From JAICTV01 sp035634055 (lineage in GTDB: Bacteria > Planctomycetota > Phycisphaerae > Tepidisphaerales > Tepidisphaeraceae): DNA of 31,035 nt. Each line of letters opens with the position of its first letter. Position 1 is the first letter of the stretch. The stretch spans positions 1 through 31,035 of the forward strand of contig DASQDR010000194.1 of assembly GCA_035634055.1 (NCBI GenBank). Direction: 5' to 3'. The notes beneath the pieces were generated by a model. The model was given only the letters and a program-made list of their open reading frames with translations. It searched no databases and was not told the origin of the DNA. Below are positions 23,077-31,035 of the stretch, one piece after another. Both the position numbers and the translations under genes were made by a program.

Positions 23077-23895
23077 CTAATGCTTCCCGCGATTGGTGGG
23101 CGGGCGGGCGCGGGGGTCCTGGCCGTCGGCCTGCGTTTCCAGCAGGTCGCGGTAGTCGTCCATCAGCTTCCAGTTGGGATCCGAGCCCTTGGCATCGTCG
23201 GTGAGGTCGCCGCGGAGCTTCATTTGGTCGAACACGATCTTGCTGCGCACCAGCGTCACGTGCCCGTCGGAGAAGGCGAGGTTCCACGATGGCGTGCGCT
23301 CGCCGCCGGAGAAGTGAGAGATGCGCTGCGGGCCCGACAGCAGGTCCAGCAAGAGGGCCTTGTTGCGCGGGAACTTGTTGAGCTTCGCGTACGCCGTGAT
23401 CTTGTTCGACGTCGGGTCGCCCGGCCGCTCCAGCGCGTAGTGCGGGTTGTAGCTGTAACTGGTGCGGTAGTTCGGCGAGGTGGCGGCGAGATCCGAGAGC
23501 CACGGCTTGGGGAAGCTGTCGTAGTTGAAGTCCGGGTGGGCCCGGCCGCCGGGGCAGTAGAAGAGCTGCTCCGCGCGGACGTACTTCCGCTCGTAGAGCA
23601 GGCCCAGCCCGTAGCGGACCGGGGGAGAAGGCTTCTTGTCCTGCACGAGGTAGGACCAGAAGGGCTGATCGTACACCTGCACCTTTTCGCGGAACCGCAT
23701 CGGCAGAAAACCGCGCTGGTCCGCCGCGTAGGTGGTGCAACTAATGACGATCTGACGCAAGTTGCTGGCGCAGTTGGCGTTGAGCGCCTGCTGGCGGACC
23801 TTGGCCAGGGTGGGCAGAAAGATCGACATCAGGATGCCGATGATGCCGATCACCACCAGCAGCTCGATGAGGGTGAACGCGGTTTTCCGTCGCAT
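23077..23895 (-). CDS. Type II pseudopilin-like protein (N-methylation, H-X9-DG type)
   Basis: A 272-aa protein with a prepilin leader MRRKTA/FTLIELLVVIGIIGIL; cleavage would fall before Phe, with the helix up to about residue 28 as both membrane anchor and assembly domain. The conserved C-A-S-N-L-R-Q segment follows at about 43-49. The C-terminal half holds the planctomycete signature region with NLAFSDGHVTLVRS (the DG motif). Planctomycete genomes encode dozens of such proteins; their exact role in type II secretion or surface structures is unsettled. The leader has Ala rather than Gly at -1, common in this group. GGAG stands 8 nt upstream of the ATG; a 96-codon upstream extension is rejected. 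Confidence 0.92.
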   Translation of the reverse strand: MRRKTAFTLIELLVVIGIIGILMSIFLPTLAKVRQQALNANCASNLRQIVISCTTYAADQRGFLPMRFREKVQVYDQPFWSYLVQDKKPSPPVRYGLGLLYERKYVRAEQLFYCPGGRAHPDFNYDSFPKPWLSDLAATSPNYRTSYSYNPHYALERPGDPTSNKITAYAKLNKFPRNKALLLDLLSGPQRISHFSGGERTPSWNLAFSDGHVTLVRSKIVFDQMKLRGDLTDDAKGSDPNWKLMDDYRDLLETQADGQDPRARPPTNRGKH

Positions 23896-24289
23896 GTTCT
23901 GATCTCCGCCTGTCCCCGAGGCCCGTTGAGGGGCCTGTGGGCGGCAAGTAAAACGGCCGACGCAGCGGCTGAAGCGGAAGAAGTGTGACCGCCACCAAGC
24001 ATGCCGCGTGAAGTGCGGCTTTGCAACGGGCTTGTGAAGCTTGCCCTGGGCGTTAACCCACTCCCGCTTAGGCGTTTTCCCTTTGATATGCAAGGAGTTA
24101 GCGGCAGGTTGGGCGGCGTCGCACGCCGCAAAAACGGAAGGGAATGACGTGATTTTTTCAACCGGTTCACTTGGAAGTTCCACGCGATGAAGTAGTCTCT
24201 CGGTAGCCCGTTTCGTCGCGGTTATCGGTAGGGTCGCGACGCGGGTTCATTTCAACAGCGATCGAGCTCACAGCGATCGGGAGGCACAA
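23896..24289. other. Divergent intergenic region, no gene seen
   Basis: This 394-nt spacer separates the pseudopilin (-) and the large PEP-CTERM protein (+) and should hold both promoters. It is lower in GC than its surroundings. Visible elements are a short hairpin GCGGCGT-CGC-ACGCCGC (24113-24129), the palindrome TGGAAGTTCCA (24172-24182), and two copies of CAGCGATCG shortly before the Shine-Dalgarno GGGAGG of the plus-strand gene. An open minus-strand frame crosses it but has no coding character. Confidence 0.5.
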
Positions 24290-27200
24290 GTGAAGGCATT
24301 GGCGCGAGGGCAGCGTGCGCGGTTGCGTCGTTCGATGAACATCCTGGCCGCGGCGGCAGCGGGCGGCCTGTCGGTCTCGGCCATGGCGGCCAGCGGCACC
24401 TGGATTACCCCCGCCGGCGGGGCTTGGGATTCGGTCACCACCGCCAACTGGCAGGGGGGCATCATCGCCGATGGCGCCGACAGCACCGCCGATTTCAGCA
24501 CGCTGGACATCGTCCCCGACACCAGCGTCACCCCCGCCGCCGAGCCGATCATCACGACCGAGGCGCGGACCATCGGCAACCTGATCTTCGGCGACACCGA
24601 CGTCACCACCGCCGCCGGCTGGACCCTCGCCGGCGGACCGCTCACGCTCTCCACCACCGGCCCGGTCGCCCCGACCATCACCGTCAACACGCTGGGGACG
24701 GGCAAGCTGGTCCTCAGCAGCGCCGCCCTGAACAGCACCGTGGGGCTGATCAAGTCCGGCCCGGGCATGTTCATCTTGAACAATGCCTCGTCCAACATTG
24801 CCGGTGGGATCACCGTCAACGGCGGCACGTTCGGCGTGGGCAGCGCGTTCACGGCGAACCTCGCCGGCGGGAGCAGCGTCACCCTCAGCAACGGCGGCGG
24901 CTTCCGAATGCACCGCGTCCCCAGCAACGGCGCGCTCCTCACCACCGGCAACGCGATCGTGCTCGGGGCGGGGGGCACCGGCGTCATCTCGAGCAACGAC
25001 TCGGGCAACGCTTACACCGGCAGCATCAGCGGCCCCGCCGACGCCGTCCTCACGGTCGCCGGCACCGGCAGCGCCAACACCGCCTTCGCGCTGAACCAGA
25101 CCGGCACCAAGCAGTTCCAGAGCTTCCTCGGCAAGGTCGTGGTCGCCGATGCCAACGCCCTGGCCTTCCGCAGCACCTCGACCATCACCGCCAACGGCGG
25201 CGACAACACCACCTTCGAGCTTCAGGGCACCGGCAACATCTTTACCCGCAACCCCGCCACCATCGCGCTGGGCGCGCTGACGGGCGACGGCATCCTCAAG
25301 GGCCCGACCAATACCGACGGCAGCGCCACCTGGGTCGTCGGCGCCAAGAACCTCAGCACCACCTTCAGCGGCAGCATCCTGGACAACCCTGCCGCCGTCG
25401 CCCGCAAGAGCGCCCTGACCAAGACCGGCACCGGCACGCTGGTGTTGACCAACACCAGCACGGTCGTCGCCACCGGCCTGGCCTACACCGGCGTCACCAC
25501 CGTCAACGGAGGCGTGCTCCAGGTGGACGGCAACAAGTGGGGCACCGGCGCCGTCAACGTGAACTCCGGCGGCACCCTCGCCGGCTCCGGGACCGTCGCC
25601 GGGCTGACCACCGTCGCCTCCGGCGGCAAGATCACCGCCGGCACCTCTACCACCGTCGGCACGCTCAACGTTGCCAGCCTCACGCTCTCCGCGGGATCGG
25701 TCATCAACACCGAGTTCGGCGCCACCACCAATGACCTGATCAACGTCACCGGCGTCGCCGCCAACAGCCTCACGATCAACGGCGGCGGGTTCAACCTCTT
25801 CAACGAGGGGAGCGCCAGCACCTTCAGCACCAACGGCGTCTATAACCTGATCCAGCACGGTGGCGCCGCGATCGGGGGCGCGGGCGTCGGTTCGCTCGAC
25901 GTGTCGAACAAGACGCTGGGCAAGACCTACGCCTTCGGCAACAGCGGCACGTTCGTCACCCTGACCATCGGCGACGGCGCCGCGGCGTCGTTCTGGAACT
26001 CCAGCACCGGCGGGACGTGGGGCGCGGCCGGCAACTGGACCGGCGGCATCCCCAATGCCGCCGGCTCGTTTGCCGCCCTTGGCGGCGGCGGCACCCCGAT
26101 CGCCGCCGACAGCACCGTCACCCTCGACGCGCCGCGCACGGTCGGGACGCTCGCCTTCAACAGCGCCAACGGCTTCACCGTCGCCGCCGGCACCGGCGGC
26201 AGCCTGGTCCTGGACAACGGCGGCACCGCCGCCACCATCTCCAACGCCCTGGGCAATCACACGATTAGCGCACTCGTTGCCGTCAGCACGCTGGGCAACT
26301 CGGTCAGCGTGCAGAACGCCGCCGATTCGATCACGTTCTCCGGAGGGTTCAGCGGCAGCGGCGCCATCAACAAGCTCGGCGACGGCAAGATCGTTCTTTC
26401 GGCGCCGAACGTTTCCTATACCGGCACCATCAGCTCGGCCGGCGGGACCATTCAAATCGACAATGCCAACGCTCTCGCCGGTGCCGGGCTCGCCGGCAAC
26501 GCCGTCTTTGGCCCCGGCCTGAGCACCGCCAGCATCGGCCGCGTCATCTCCGGAAACCTCGCGCTCACGAGCGGCGGCAGCCCGGTCGCCCTGACCGTCG
26601 GCGGCGCCAATGACAGCTTCAGCCAGGCGGGTGGCCTGAGCGGCACCGGATCGCTGATTAAGGCCGGCACCGGCACCATGACCATCACGGGCGCCAACAC
26701 CTACGAGGGCGGAACCACCGTCAACGGCGGCAGGATCTCGGTCGGCGGCACTGCCGGCGCGTTGGGGTCGGGCACGGTTACGCTGAACAACGGCAGCCTC
26801 GGGGTCGCGGGCGCGGGCGTGACCAACCCCGTGCACGTCACCACCGGCACCACCAACCGCGTGCTCTTCTCGGGCAACGGCTCCATCCGCACGCTCACCG
26901 GCGACGGCGTGCTGGAGTGGTCCACCGACACCAGCGGCCGCGCCCCCGAGCTACAGGGCAACAACGCCGCCTACGCCGGCACCATCCGCCTGGTCAGCAG
27001 CGGCGTCGACGCCAACAACGTTCCCTTCACCCCCGTCCTGCGGCTCGCCCCCTCCGGCACCGCCGCCGACGCCAACGTCTTCGACCTGAGCCAGACCACC
27101 TTCGATCTCGGAAACGCCGGGCGGCTCTCCAGCAGCATCAACAACGCCAACGCCCAGCTCAACCTCGGTGCGCTCACCGGGCAGGCGGGCAGCACCCTGC

Positions 27201-28138
27201 GCGGCTACGAGGGCGGCAGCGGCGCGACGGCCAAGCTCTATCGCATCGGCTCCCTCAACACCAACACCACCTTCGGCGGGACCATCGTCAGCGGCGGCGG
27301 TTCCAGCAGCAGCGTGGCCGCCACCAACATTGCCAAGGTCGGCACCGGCACCCTCGCGCTGACCGGCGCCAGCACCTTCACCGGCACCATTACCACCCTC
27401 AGCGGGAAGCTGCTGATCGAGAACAACGTTCTGCTCAACGGCGTGGCGTCGGAAGTGAGGGTTCCCGGCGGCGAGGTGCAGATCGGCCAGCACGGGAACC
27501 GCGTCCTGCGGGCCGGCGCCTTCGACGTTAGCACCAAGCTGGACCTGACCGACAACCGCCTGATCGTCACCAGCGCCGCCCCCAACAGCGGCCTGTTCGA
27601 CGGCGGCTTCTACGGCGGCACCGCCGGCTTGATCCAGAGCGGCTACAACGCCGGCGAGTGGGACGGCACCGGCATCATCACCACCCGACCCGAGGCGAAG
27701 GTCGCCACCAATGGCCTGACCGGCATCGGCAACGTCTCGGCGCAGGACGCGGGTCTCGTCGGCGGCACGTTCGGCGGCGTTACGGTCGCCAACAACGACC
27801 TGCTGGTCGCCTACACCTACGCCGGCGATGCCAACCTGGACCGGGTGCTCGACGGCGACGACTACTTCCAGATCGATTCCTCGATCGGCGTGGCTGGGGG
27901 CACCGTCAACTGGTTCCACGGGGACTTCAACTACGACGGCAAGATCAACGGTGACGATTACTTCATCCTCGACAGCAACATCAACCGCACCCACCTGCTG
28001 ACCTTCCCGGCCGGCGGCGGGATCGCCGACGCGGCGGCGGGCGGGCTGGGCGACGTCAGCGCCGTCCCGGAGCCGTCCTCGATCGCCTTCCTCGCCACCG
28101 CCTCGGCCGCGCTGCTGGCGCGTCGCCGCCGGCGGTAA
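24290..28138 (+). CDS. Autotransporter-repeat surface protein with calcium loops and PEP-CTERM
   Basis: A 1282-aa secreted protein. The N-terminus is a signal peptide (basic, then ILAAAAAGGLSVSAMA). Most of the body is Gly/Thr/Asn-rich beta-strand repeat, with autotransporter-associated repeat motifs such as KTGTGTLVLTN (about 380-395), AYTGVTTVNGGVLQV, and ANTYEGGTTVNGG (about 803-815). The opening motif pattern (GTW...W...NWQGG) recurs near residue 567 (GGTWGAAGNWTGGIPNAA), showing an internal duplication. Two dockerin-like calcium loops follow near 1182 and 1211 (GDANLDRVLDGDDY, GDFNYDGKINGDDY). The end is a PEP-CTERM signal: VPEPSS, a hydrophobic helix and RRRRR. It starts at GTG with GGGAGG 5 nt upstream. 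Exosortase-dependent surface sorting is expected. No translocating beta-barrel is present. Confidence 0.88.
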   Translation: MKALARGQRARLRRSMNILAAAAAGGLSVSAMAASGTWITPAGGAWDSVTTANWQGGIIADGADSTADFSTLDIVPDTSVTPAAEPIITTEARTIGNLIFGDTDVTTAAGWTLAGGPLTLSTTGPVAPTITVNTLGTGKLVLSSAALNSTVGLIKSGPGMFILNNASSNIAGGITVNGGTFGVGSAFTANLAGGSSVTLSNGGGFRMHRVPSNGALLTTGNAIVLGAGGTGVISSNDSGNAYTGSISGPADAVLTVAGTGSANTAFALNQTGTKQFQSFLGKVVVADANALAFRSTSTITANGGDNTTFELQGTGNIFTRNPATIALGALTGDGILKGPTNTDGSATWVVGAKNLSTTFSGSILDNPAAVARKSALTKTGTGTLVLTNTSTVVATGLAYTGVTTVNGGVLQVDGNKWGTGAVNVNSGGTLAGSGTVAGLTTVASGGKITAGTSTTVGTLNVASLTLSAGSVINTEFGATTNDLINVTGVAANSLTINGGGFNLFNEGSASTFSTNGVYNLIQHGGAAIGGAGVGSLDVSNKTLGKTYAFGNSGTFVTLTIGDGAAASFWNSSTGGTWGAAGNWTGGIPNAAGSFAALGGGGTPIAADSTVTLDAPRTVGTLAFNSANGFTVAAGTGGSLVLDNGGTAATISNALGNHTISALVAVSTLGNSVSVQNAADSITFSGGFSGSGAINKLGDGKIVLSAPNVSYTGTISSAGGTIQIDNANALAGAGLAGNAVFGPGLSTASIGRVISGNLALTSGGSPVALTVGGANDSFSQAGGLSGTGSLIKAGTGTMTITGANTYEGGTTVNGGRISVGGTAGALGSGTVTLNNGSLGVAGAGVTNPVHVTTGTTNRVLFSGNGSIRTLTGDGVLEWSTDTSGRAPELQGNNAAYAGTIRLVSSGVDANNVPFTPVLRLAPSGTAADANVFDLSQTTFDLGNAGRLSSSINNANAQLNLGALTGQAGSTLRGYEGGSGATAKLYRIGSLNTNTTFGGTIVSGGGSSSSVAATNIAKVGTGTLALTGASTFTGTITTLSGKLLIENNVLLNGVASEVRVPGGEVQIGQHGNRVLRAGAFDVSTKLDLTDNRLIVTSAAPNSGLFDGGFYGGTAGLIQSGYNAGEWDGTGIITTRPEAKVATNGLTGIGNVSAQDAGLVGGTFGGVTVANNDLLVAYTYAGDANLDRVLDGDDYFQIDSSIGVAGGTVNWFHGDFNYDGKINGDDYFILDSNINRTHLLTFPAGGGIADAAAGGLGDVSAVPEPSSIAFLATASAALLARRRRR

Positions 28139-28166
28139 GGCGACACGATTTGTGCTCTCTCTCCTT

Positions 28167-28209
28167 CAGCGGCGACCACCTCGGTAGGGGGTCGCCGCTG
28201 ATTTTGTTT
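28167..28209 (+). terminator. Rho-independent terminator of the large PEP-CTERM gene
   Basis: CAGCGGCGACC (28167-28177) and GGTCGCCGCTG (28190-28200) form an 11-bp stem with a 12-nt loop, followed by ATTTTGTTT. It lies 29 nt after the stop. Confidence 0.85.
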
Positions 28210-28514
28210 CGCCGCCCGAGCGGTTGACCTCGCGCTTCTTCAGCCCTGGGGCAAGCGGCTCGCGGAGCCGGTGGCGCGACCGGCGAAGTTAACCGCACGG
28301 TTCACCGCCGGCCGAGAACCCCCGTCCGCGGCGGCAGTTGCGCCTGCCGCGCTCTGGTTAAACCGGCCGCCGCGGCGCGACGCGCGAACTTTCATTAGGT
28401 TTTCGGCGTCGTATGACGTATCTTGTCCGCATAGAGGATCATGTCATGCTCATGCGGTTGCGAGGGCAACGAGCCGGCTGACACATCTGCCCCCGCGCGG
28501 GGCTGGAGGGTGCT
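28210..28514. other. Intergenic region upstream of the lamin-tail gene
   Basis: No coding region is supported in these 305 nt. The promoter of the lamin-tail gene should be here, perhaps in the less GC-rich stretch 28390-28450. No confident -35/-10 pair was found. Confidence 0.4.
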
Positions 28515-29162
28515 TTGAAGCGGAAGTTTTTCGCGGCTGCGGCAATCGCAGCGGCAATGTCGGCGGGTGCGCCCGCCCACGCGGCGCTGATGATCAGCGA
28601 AGTCTACGCCGGCGGCGGCTCGGGCTCTGGCAGCCCCGCCTACAAAACGGATTTCATCGAGATCTTCAACGACAGCGCGACGGCGGTCGACATCTCCGGT
28701 TACAAGCTCCAGTACGCTCCGTCGACCCGCGCCGCGGGCGTCTTCGACGTCGCGATCGGGACGCTGGCGTCCGGGTCGTCCATCGGCGCGGGCGCGACCT
28801 TCCTGGTGCAGACCGGCACCTCGGGCGCGGCCGGCGCGACCGACGTGGCCCCGGACGCGGACTTCAACGGTGGCGCCAGCCTGTCGAACACCTCCGGCTC
28901 GGTCCGGCTCGTTGACACCCTCGACGCGGTGCAGGACGTCGTCGGGTGGGGCAACCTGACGAACAGCAACTTCGAGGGCACGCCCGAGAGCGCCCCGGCC
29001 AGCACGGCGATTTCGCTCCAGCGGTCCGGCACCCCGCCGGTGGATACGGGCAACAACCAGAGCGACTTCAGCCAGGCGACGCCGACGCCAGTGCCGGAGC
29101 CGGCGACGCTCAGCGTACTCGCCGCCGCCGGCGCCCTGCTCGGCCTCCGCCGCCGCAGGTAG
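28515..29162 (+). CDS. Lamin-tail-domain protein with PEP-CTERM anchor
   Basis: A 215-aa secreted protein. The signal peptide (KRKFFAAAAIAAAMSAGAPAHA) is followed by a lamin tail domain with its usual opening LMISEVYAGGGSGSG and the FIEIFNDSATAVDISGYKLQY motif. The fold is an Ig-like sandwich seen in bacterial extracellular nucleases and surface proteins. No nuclease domain accompanies it. The C-terminus is PVPEPATLSVLAAAGALLGLRRRR, a clear PEP-CTERM signal. The start is TTG, supported by GGAGGG 4-6 nt upstream and by placing the signal peptide exactly at the N-terminus. It has its own terminator and follows the larger PEP-CTERM protein, so both are likely displayed at the surface. Confidence 0.9.
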   Translation: MKRKFFAAAAIAAAMSAGAPAHAALMISEVYAGGGSGSGSPAYKTDFIEIFNDSATAVDISGYKLQYAPSTRAAGVFDVAIGTLASGSSIGAGATFLVQTGTSGAAGATDVAPDADFNGGASLSNTSGSVRLVDTLDAVQDVVGWGNLTNSNFEGTPESAPASTAISLQRSGTPPVDTGNNQSDFSQATPTPVPEPATLSVLAAAGALLGLRRRR

Positions 29163-29190
29163 TCCTCCACCCGCACCCAAAGCCATCGCC

Positions 29191-29224
29191 ACCGGCCGAC
29201 CGGGCAGAAGCCCGGTCGGCCGGT
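29191..29224 (+). terminator. Terminator hairpin after the lamin-tail gene
   Basis: ACCGGCCGACCGGGC and its exact complement form a 15-bp stem with the tetraloop AGAA, 29 nt after the stop. A U-tract is lacking (TTGCG follows). The rest of 29163-29405 shows no gene; GCGGGC-GCTC-GCCCGC at about 29328-29343 is a second small hairpin. Confidence 0.7.
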
Positions 29225-29405
29225 TGCGCGCGCACACGCTTCAACACGGCTCGCCCCGAGCAGTCCCGTGACCAGGTTTTGCCCTTTCCCACCTGCGACG
29301 TTCCCGGCCGACTTCCTGCGCGTCCGGCGGGCGCTCGCCCGCGAGCGACGTGATGGGGGCGATGCCCATGCGGATTGCGCGGGTTACGGCCTTCAGAGCG
29401 CTTCC

Positions 29406-30992
29406 TCATCGATAGTGCAGGAAGAACAGCTCCTGCGTCACGCTGATCGCCAGCACGAGCAGGACCACCGCGTCGGTGACCGCGCGTCCCTCCACGTCCG
29501 CGCGGCGGGCCAGTTCCTGCCCGGCCGCGAGGGCGAAGAACGGGGTGAGGAAGATCCAGATCCGCTCCGTCTCGACGTAGAACAACCCGGAGAATGACGC
29601 CACCAACAGCGTTGCCCACAGCGCGAGAAAGAACGCTCGCCCGCTGGTGCCCTCGCTCGCGGGCAGGATCATTGGCGGCATTCCTGCCGCTGAAGCGGCG
29701 GGCGTCGCCGGGTATGGCGCTTGCGCGCGGGTTCCACTCGAACTGCTCATCAACATTCCGTGCGCCTCCCCCGGCGGGTGGCGACTCAGCCGTCTTTGCC
29801 AAACGGCGCTGGCGGCGAGGATGCACAGCGGCACGATGCTTATCAGGTACGCGATCAGGTTCCCGGTCGAACGGAGCAGGTATCGGTGCGCGTCATCGAA
29901 GCCACGGTTCCCCTGCTGAGCGTGATGCCCGTGGACGGCCGCGACGAAGCACGCGACGAGGTTGAACCGCGTGCTCGCGTAGAGCAGCGCAATTGACGCG
30001 GCGACCGTGACCAGCGAGACGGCGCCCGTCCGCACCACGTCGCGCGTCCGGAAGCCGCCGCCGAGCCACCCGATCGCCGCCGTCGCCGCCATCAGCAGGC
30101 CGAGGATCGACGCGCTGAAGGAGAAGAAGAGGTACGCGGCGAAGCAGACCCCGAGCAGCACCGCCGCCGCGATCGAGCCCGTGTTGAGCCCGCGCACCAG
30201 CGCCCAGGCGCAGGCGACTGCCGGCAGCAGCAGGAGCGACGTGGTGTTGATCGTGCAGTAGATCAGCACCGTGCTGCTGGCCGCGTGAAGCATGATGGCG
30301 GCGCTGGCGGCGGCGGGGGGCAAGCGCAGCTCGCGCGACAGCAGGTAGAGGGGGACCGCCGACAGCATCGTCAGCAGCACGACGACCGCGTGTGACAGCC
30401 CGGGCAGTCGCAGGTTCTTCTCGATCGTCAGCAGGAGGAGGTTGCCCGGCGGGTAGTGCTGCCCGTAGCGGCCGAGCCGCGGCATCGCCGCCACGTAGTC
30501 GCGCAGGACCGCCGCGACCGTCGTCCCCGTGGCCGTGCCGGCGTCGGTCCGGGCGAAGGTGGGGAAATCCGCCTGCCACTCGTTGTACTGCGCGTGGTTG
30601 AGAGACGCCCGCGTCGGCCAGGGCTCGCAAAGCGCGAAGCTGGCGATCAGCGCAAGTTGGAACGAGAGCAGAGCGGCGAAGGATCGCGCACCCCAAGGCC
30701 GCTCCGCCGGGCGCCGCCTCGCCCAGGCGTACCACGCGACGGCGAGCGCCGCCGCCAGCAACGCGAATGGGAGCGTTGCCGGGCGCGCCAGCGCGTTGTC
30801 ATACTGCCCGTAAATCGGGGACCACGGGTTGCGCATCGTGCTGCGGAACACTTCGGTTGCGTACGCGTGCGAGCCGGCGTACCGCCGGAACGCCACGTTC
30901 CAGATGATCGTCGACATCAGCAGCAGCGCGGTCGCCAACACGATCAGCGGCAGCGTCGACCGTCGCCGCGGAAACATCCTGCCGGGCCGCAC
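29406..30992 (-). CDS. Multi-pass GT-C-like membrane protein, N-terminus uncertain
   Basis: At least 528 aa with about 11-12 membrane helices. The segment GRYGQHYPPGNLLLL resembles the HPP/YPPG loop of GT39/ArnT-type GT-C glycosyltransferases, which use polyprenyl-linked sugars. The early Asp/Glu catalytic motif of GT-C enzymes is not clear, so the enzyme class is tentative. A hydrophilic stretch (about residues 407-462, Ser/Pro/Ala-rich) in one loop includes a palindrome at DNA level. The GTG at 30992 and an ATG at 30977 are possible starts. The frame stays open to the window edge and encodes another hydrophobic, Ala-rich stretch, so the true gene may begin outside. No Shine-Dalgarno was found at either start. 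Confidence 0.6.
   Translation of the reverse strand: MRPGRMFPRRRSTLPLIVLATALLLMSTIIWNVAFRRYAGSHAYATEVFRSTMRNPWSPIYGQYDNALARPATLPFALLAAALAVAWYAWARRRPAERPWGARSFAALLSFQLALIASFALCEPWPTRASLNHAQYNEWQADFPTFARTDAGTATGTTVAAVLRDYVAAMPRLGRYGQHYPPGNLLLLTIEKNLRLPGLSHAVVVLLTMLSAVPLYLLSRELRLPPAAASAAIMLHAASSTVLIYCTINTTSLLLLPAVACAWALVRGLNTGSIAAAVLLGVCFAAYLFFSFSASILGLLMAATAAIGWLGGGFRTRDVVRTGAVSLVTVAASIALLYASTRFNLVACFVAAVHGHHAQQGNRGFDDAHRYLLRSTGNLIAYLISIVPLCILAASAVWQRRLSRHPPGEAHGMLMSSSSGTRAQAPYPATPAASAAGMPPMILPASEGTSGRAFFLALWATLLVASFSGLFYVETERIWIFLTPFFALAAGQELARRADVEGRAVTDAVVLLVLAISVTQELFFLHYR
29683..29702. repeat. Palindrome inside the GT-C-like coding region
   Basis: CCTGCCGCT-GA-AGCGGCGGG has 9-bp arms with one G:U-type mismatch. 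It encodes part of the Pro/Ala/Ser-rich loop and looks like a small inserted repeat, though only one copy is visible here. Confidence 0.4.
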
Positions 30993-31035
30993 GTACGCCA
31001 GCGCCGCGGCCGCGGCGACCAGCGCGGCGGCGGGG

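Noticed and set aside
24081..24146. Short plus-strand frame starting at the ATG in GATATGCAAGG
   Set aside because: No ribosome site, about 20 residues, and no sign of coding bias.
24172..24182. TGGAAGTTCCA palindrome as an operator
   Set aside because: An 11-bp palindrome in a 394-nt spacer can arise by chance, and no promoter is anchored to it.
23896..24183. 96-codon upstream extension of the pseudopilin
   Set aside because: The prepilin leader must be at the N-terminus, and the chosen ATG has its own Shine-Dalgarno.
24167..26836. 889-codon open frame on the minus strand opposite the large PEP-CTERM gene
   Set aside because: It mirrors a GC-rich repeat gene with few AT-rich stops, is dominated by Gly/Ala/Asp/Arg runs, and shows no domain. 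The plus-strand reading has a signal peptide, repeats and a sorting signal.

Overview
The window is a high-GC, gene-dense bacterial chromosome segment. It most likely comes from a planctomycete, probably class Phycisphaerae (Tepidisphaera/Humisphaera-like). The lineage is inferred from several traits: two PEP-CTERM surface proteins, one with autotransporter-type beta repeats and a planctomycete-style calcium-loop segment; a pseudopilin with an A/FTLIEL leader and a C-terminal DG motif; a CGYDLR...CPECG zinc ribbon; and a UVR-motif protein. No rRNA, tRNA, CRISPR array, transposase or phage gene was seen.

Layout. 1-4.6 kb: a UVR-motif protein (-); a 51-aa metallothionein in a short operon with a YgfZ/GcvT-like folate protein (+); polyphosphate kinase 2 (+) followed by a palindromic repeat cluster; an acidic hypothetical protein (-); a stand-alone PspC protein (+). 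4.6-9 kb: an L-rhamnose isomerase, RecQ, and a ribokinase overlapping recQ. 9.2-15.6 kb: an all-minus-strand nitrogen block with two ammonium transporters, each paired with its own PII protein. An SLC13/ArsB/NhaD-type transporter and a 79-aa protein lie between the pairs. The block starts with a possible sigma-54 promoter and ends in a strong terminator. 15.8-20.5 kb: a DUF151 bifunctional nuclease (-), then a MacAB/LolCD-like operon (+) of membrane-fusion protein, FtsX-type permease, Uma2-family nuclease-like protein and ABC ATPase. 20.6-23.9 kb: UDP-glucuronate decarboxylase (+), a zinc-ribbon membrane protein, signal peptidase I and a pseudopilin (all -). 24.3-29.2 kb: a 1282-aa autotransporter-repeat PEP-CTERM protein and a 215-aa lamin-tail-domain PEP-CTERM protein. 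29.4 kb to the end: a multi-pass GT-C-like membrane protein (-) whose reading frame is still open at the right edge.

The nitrogen block looks like a self-contained ammonium uptake and sensing unit, but both PII proteins have Met instead of the uridylylated Tyr51, so control by GlnD is unlikely. The efflux operon carries a Uma2 gene fused to it by a 4-nt GTGA overlap. Several kinds of small repeats sit at gene ends: heptanucleotide arrays, palindromes, and a 52-bp inverted repeat that supplies the last codons of the ABC ATPase. Three genes have a TATAAT-like box 9-10 nt before the ATG and no Shine-Dalgarno sequence, which suggests leaderless transcripts.

All identifications come from reading the sequence and recalled family motifs. 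No database search was run.
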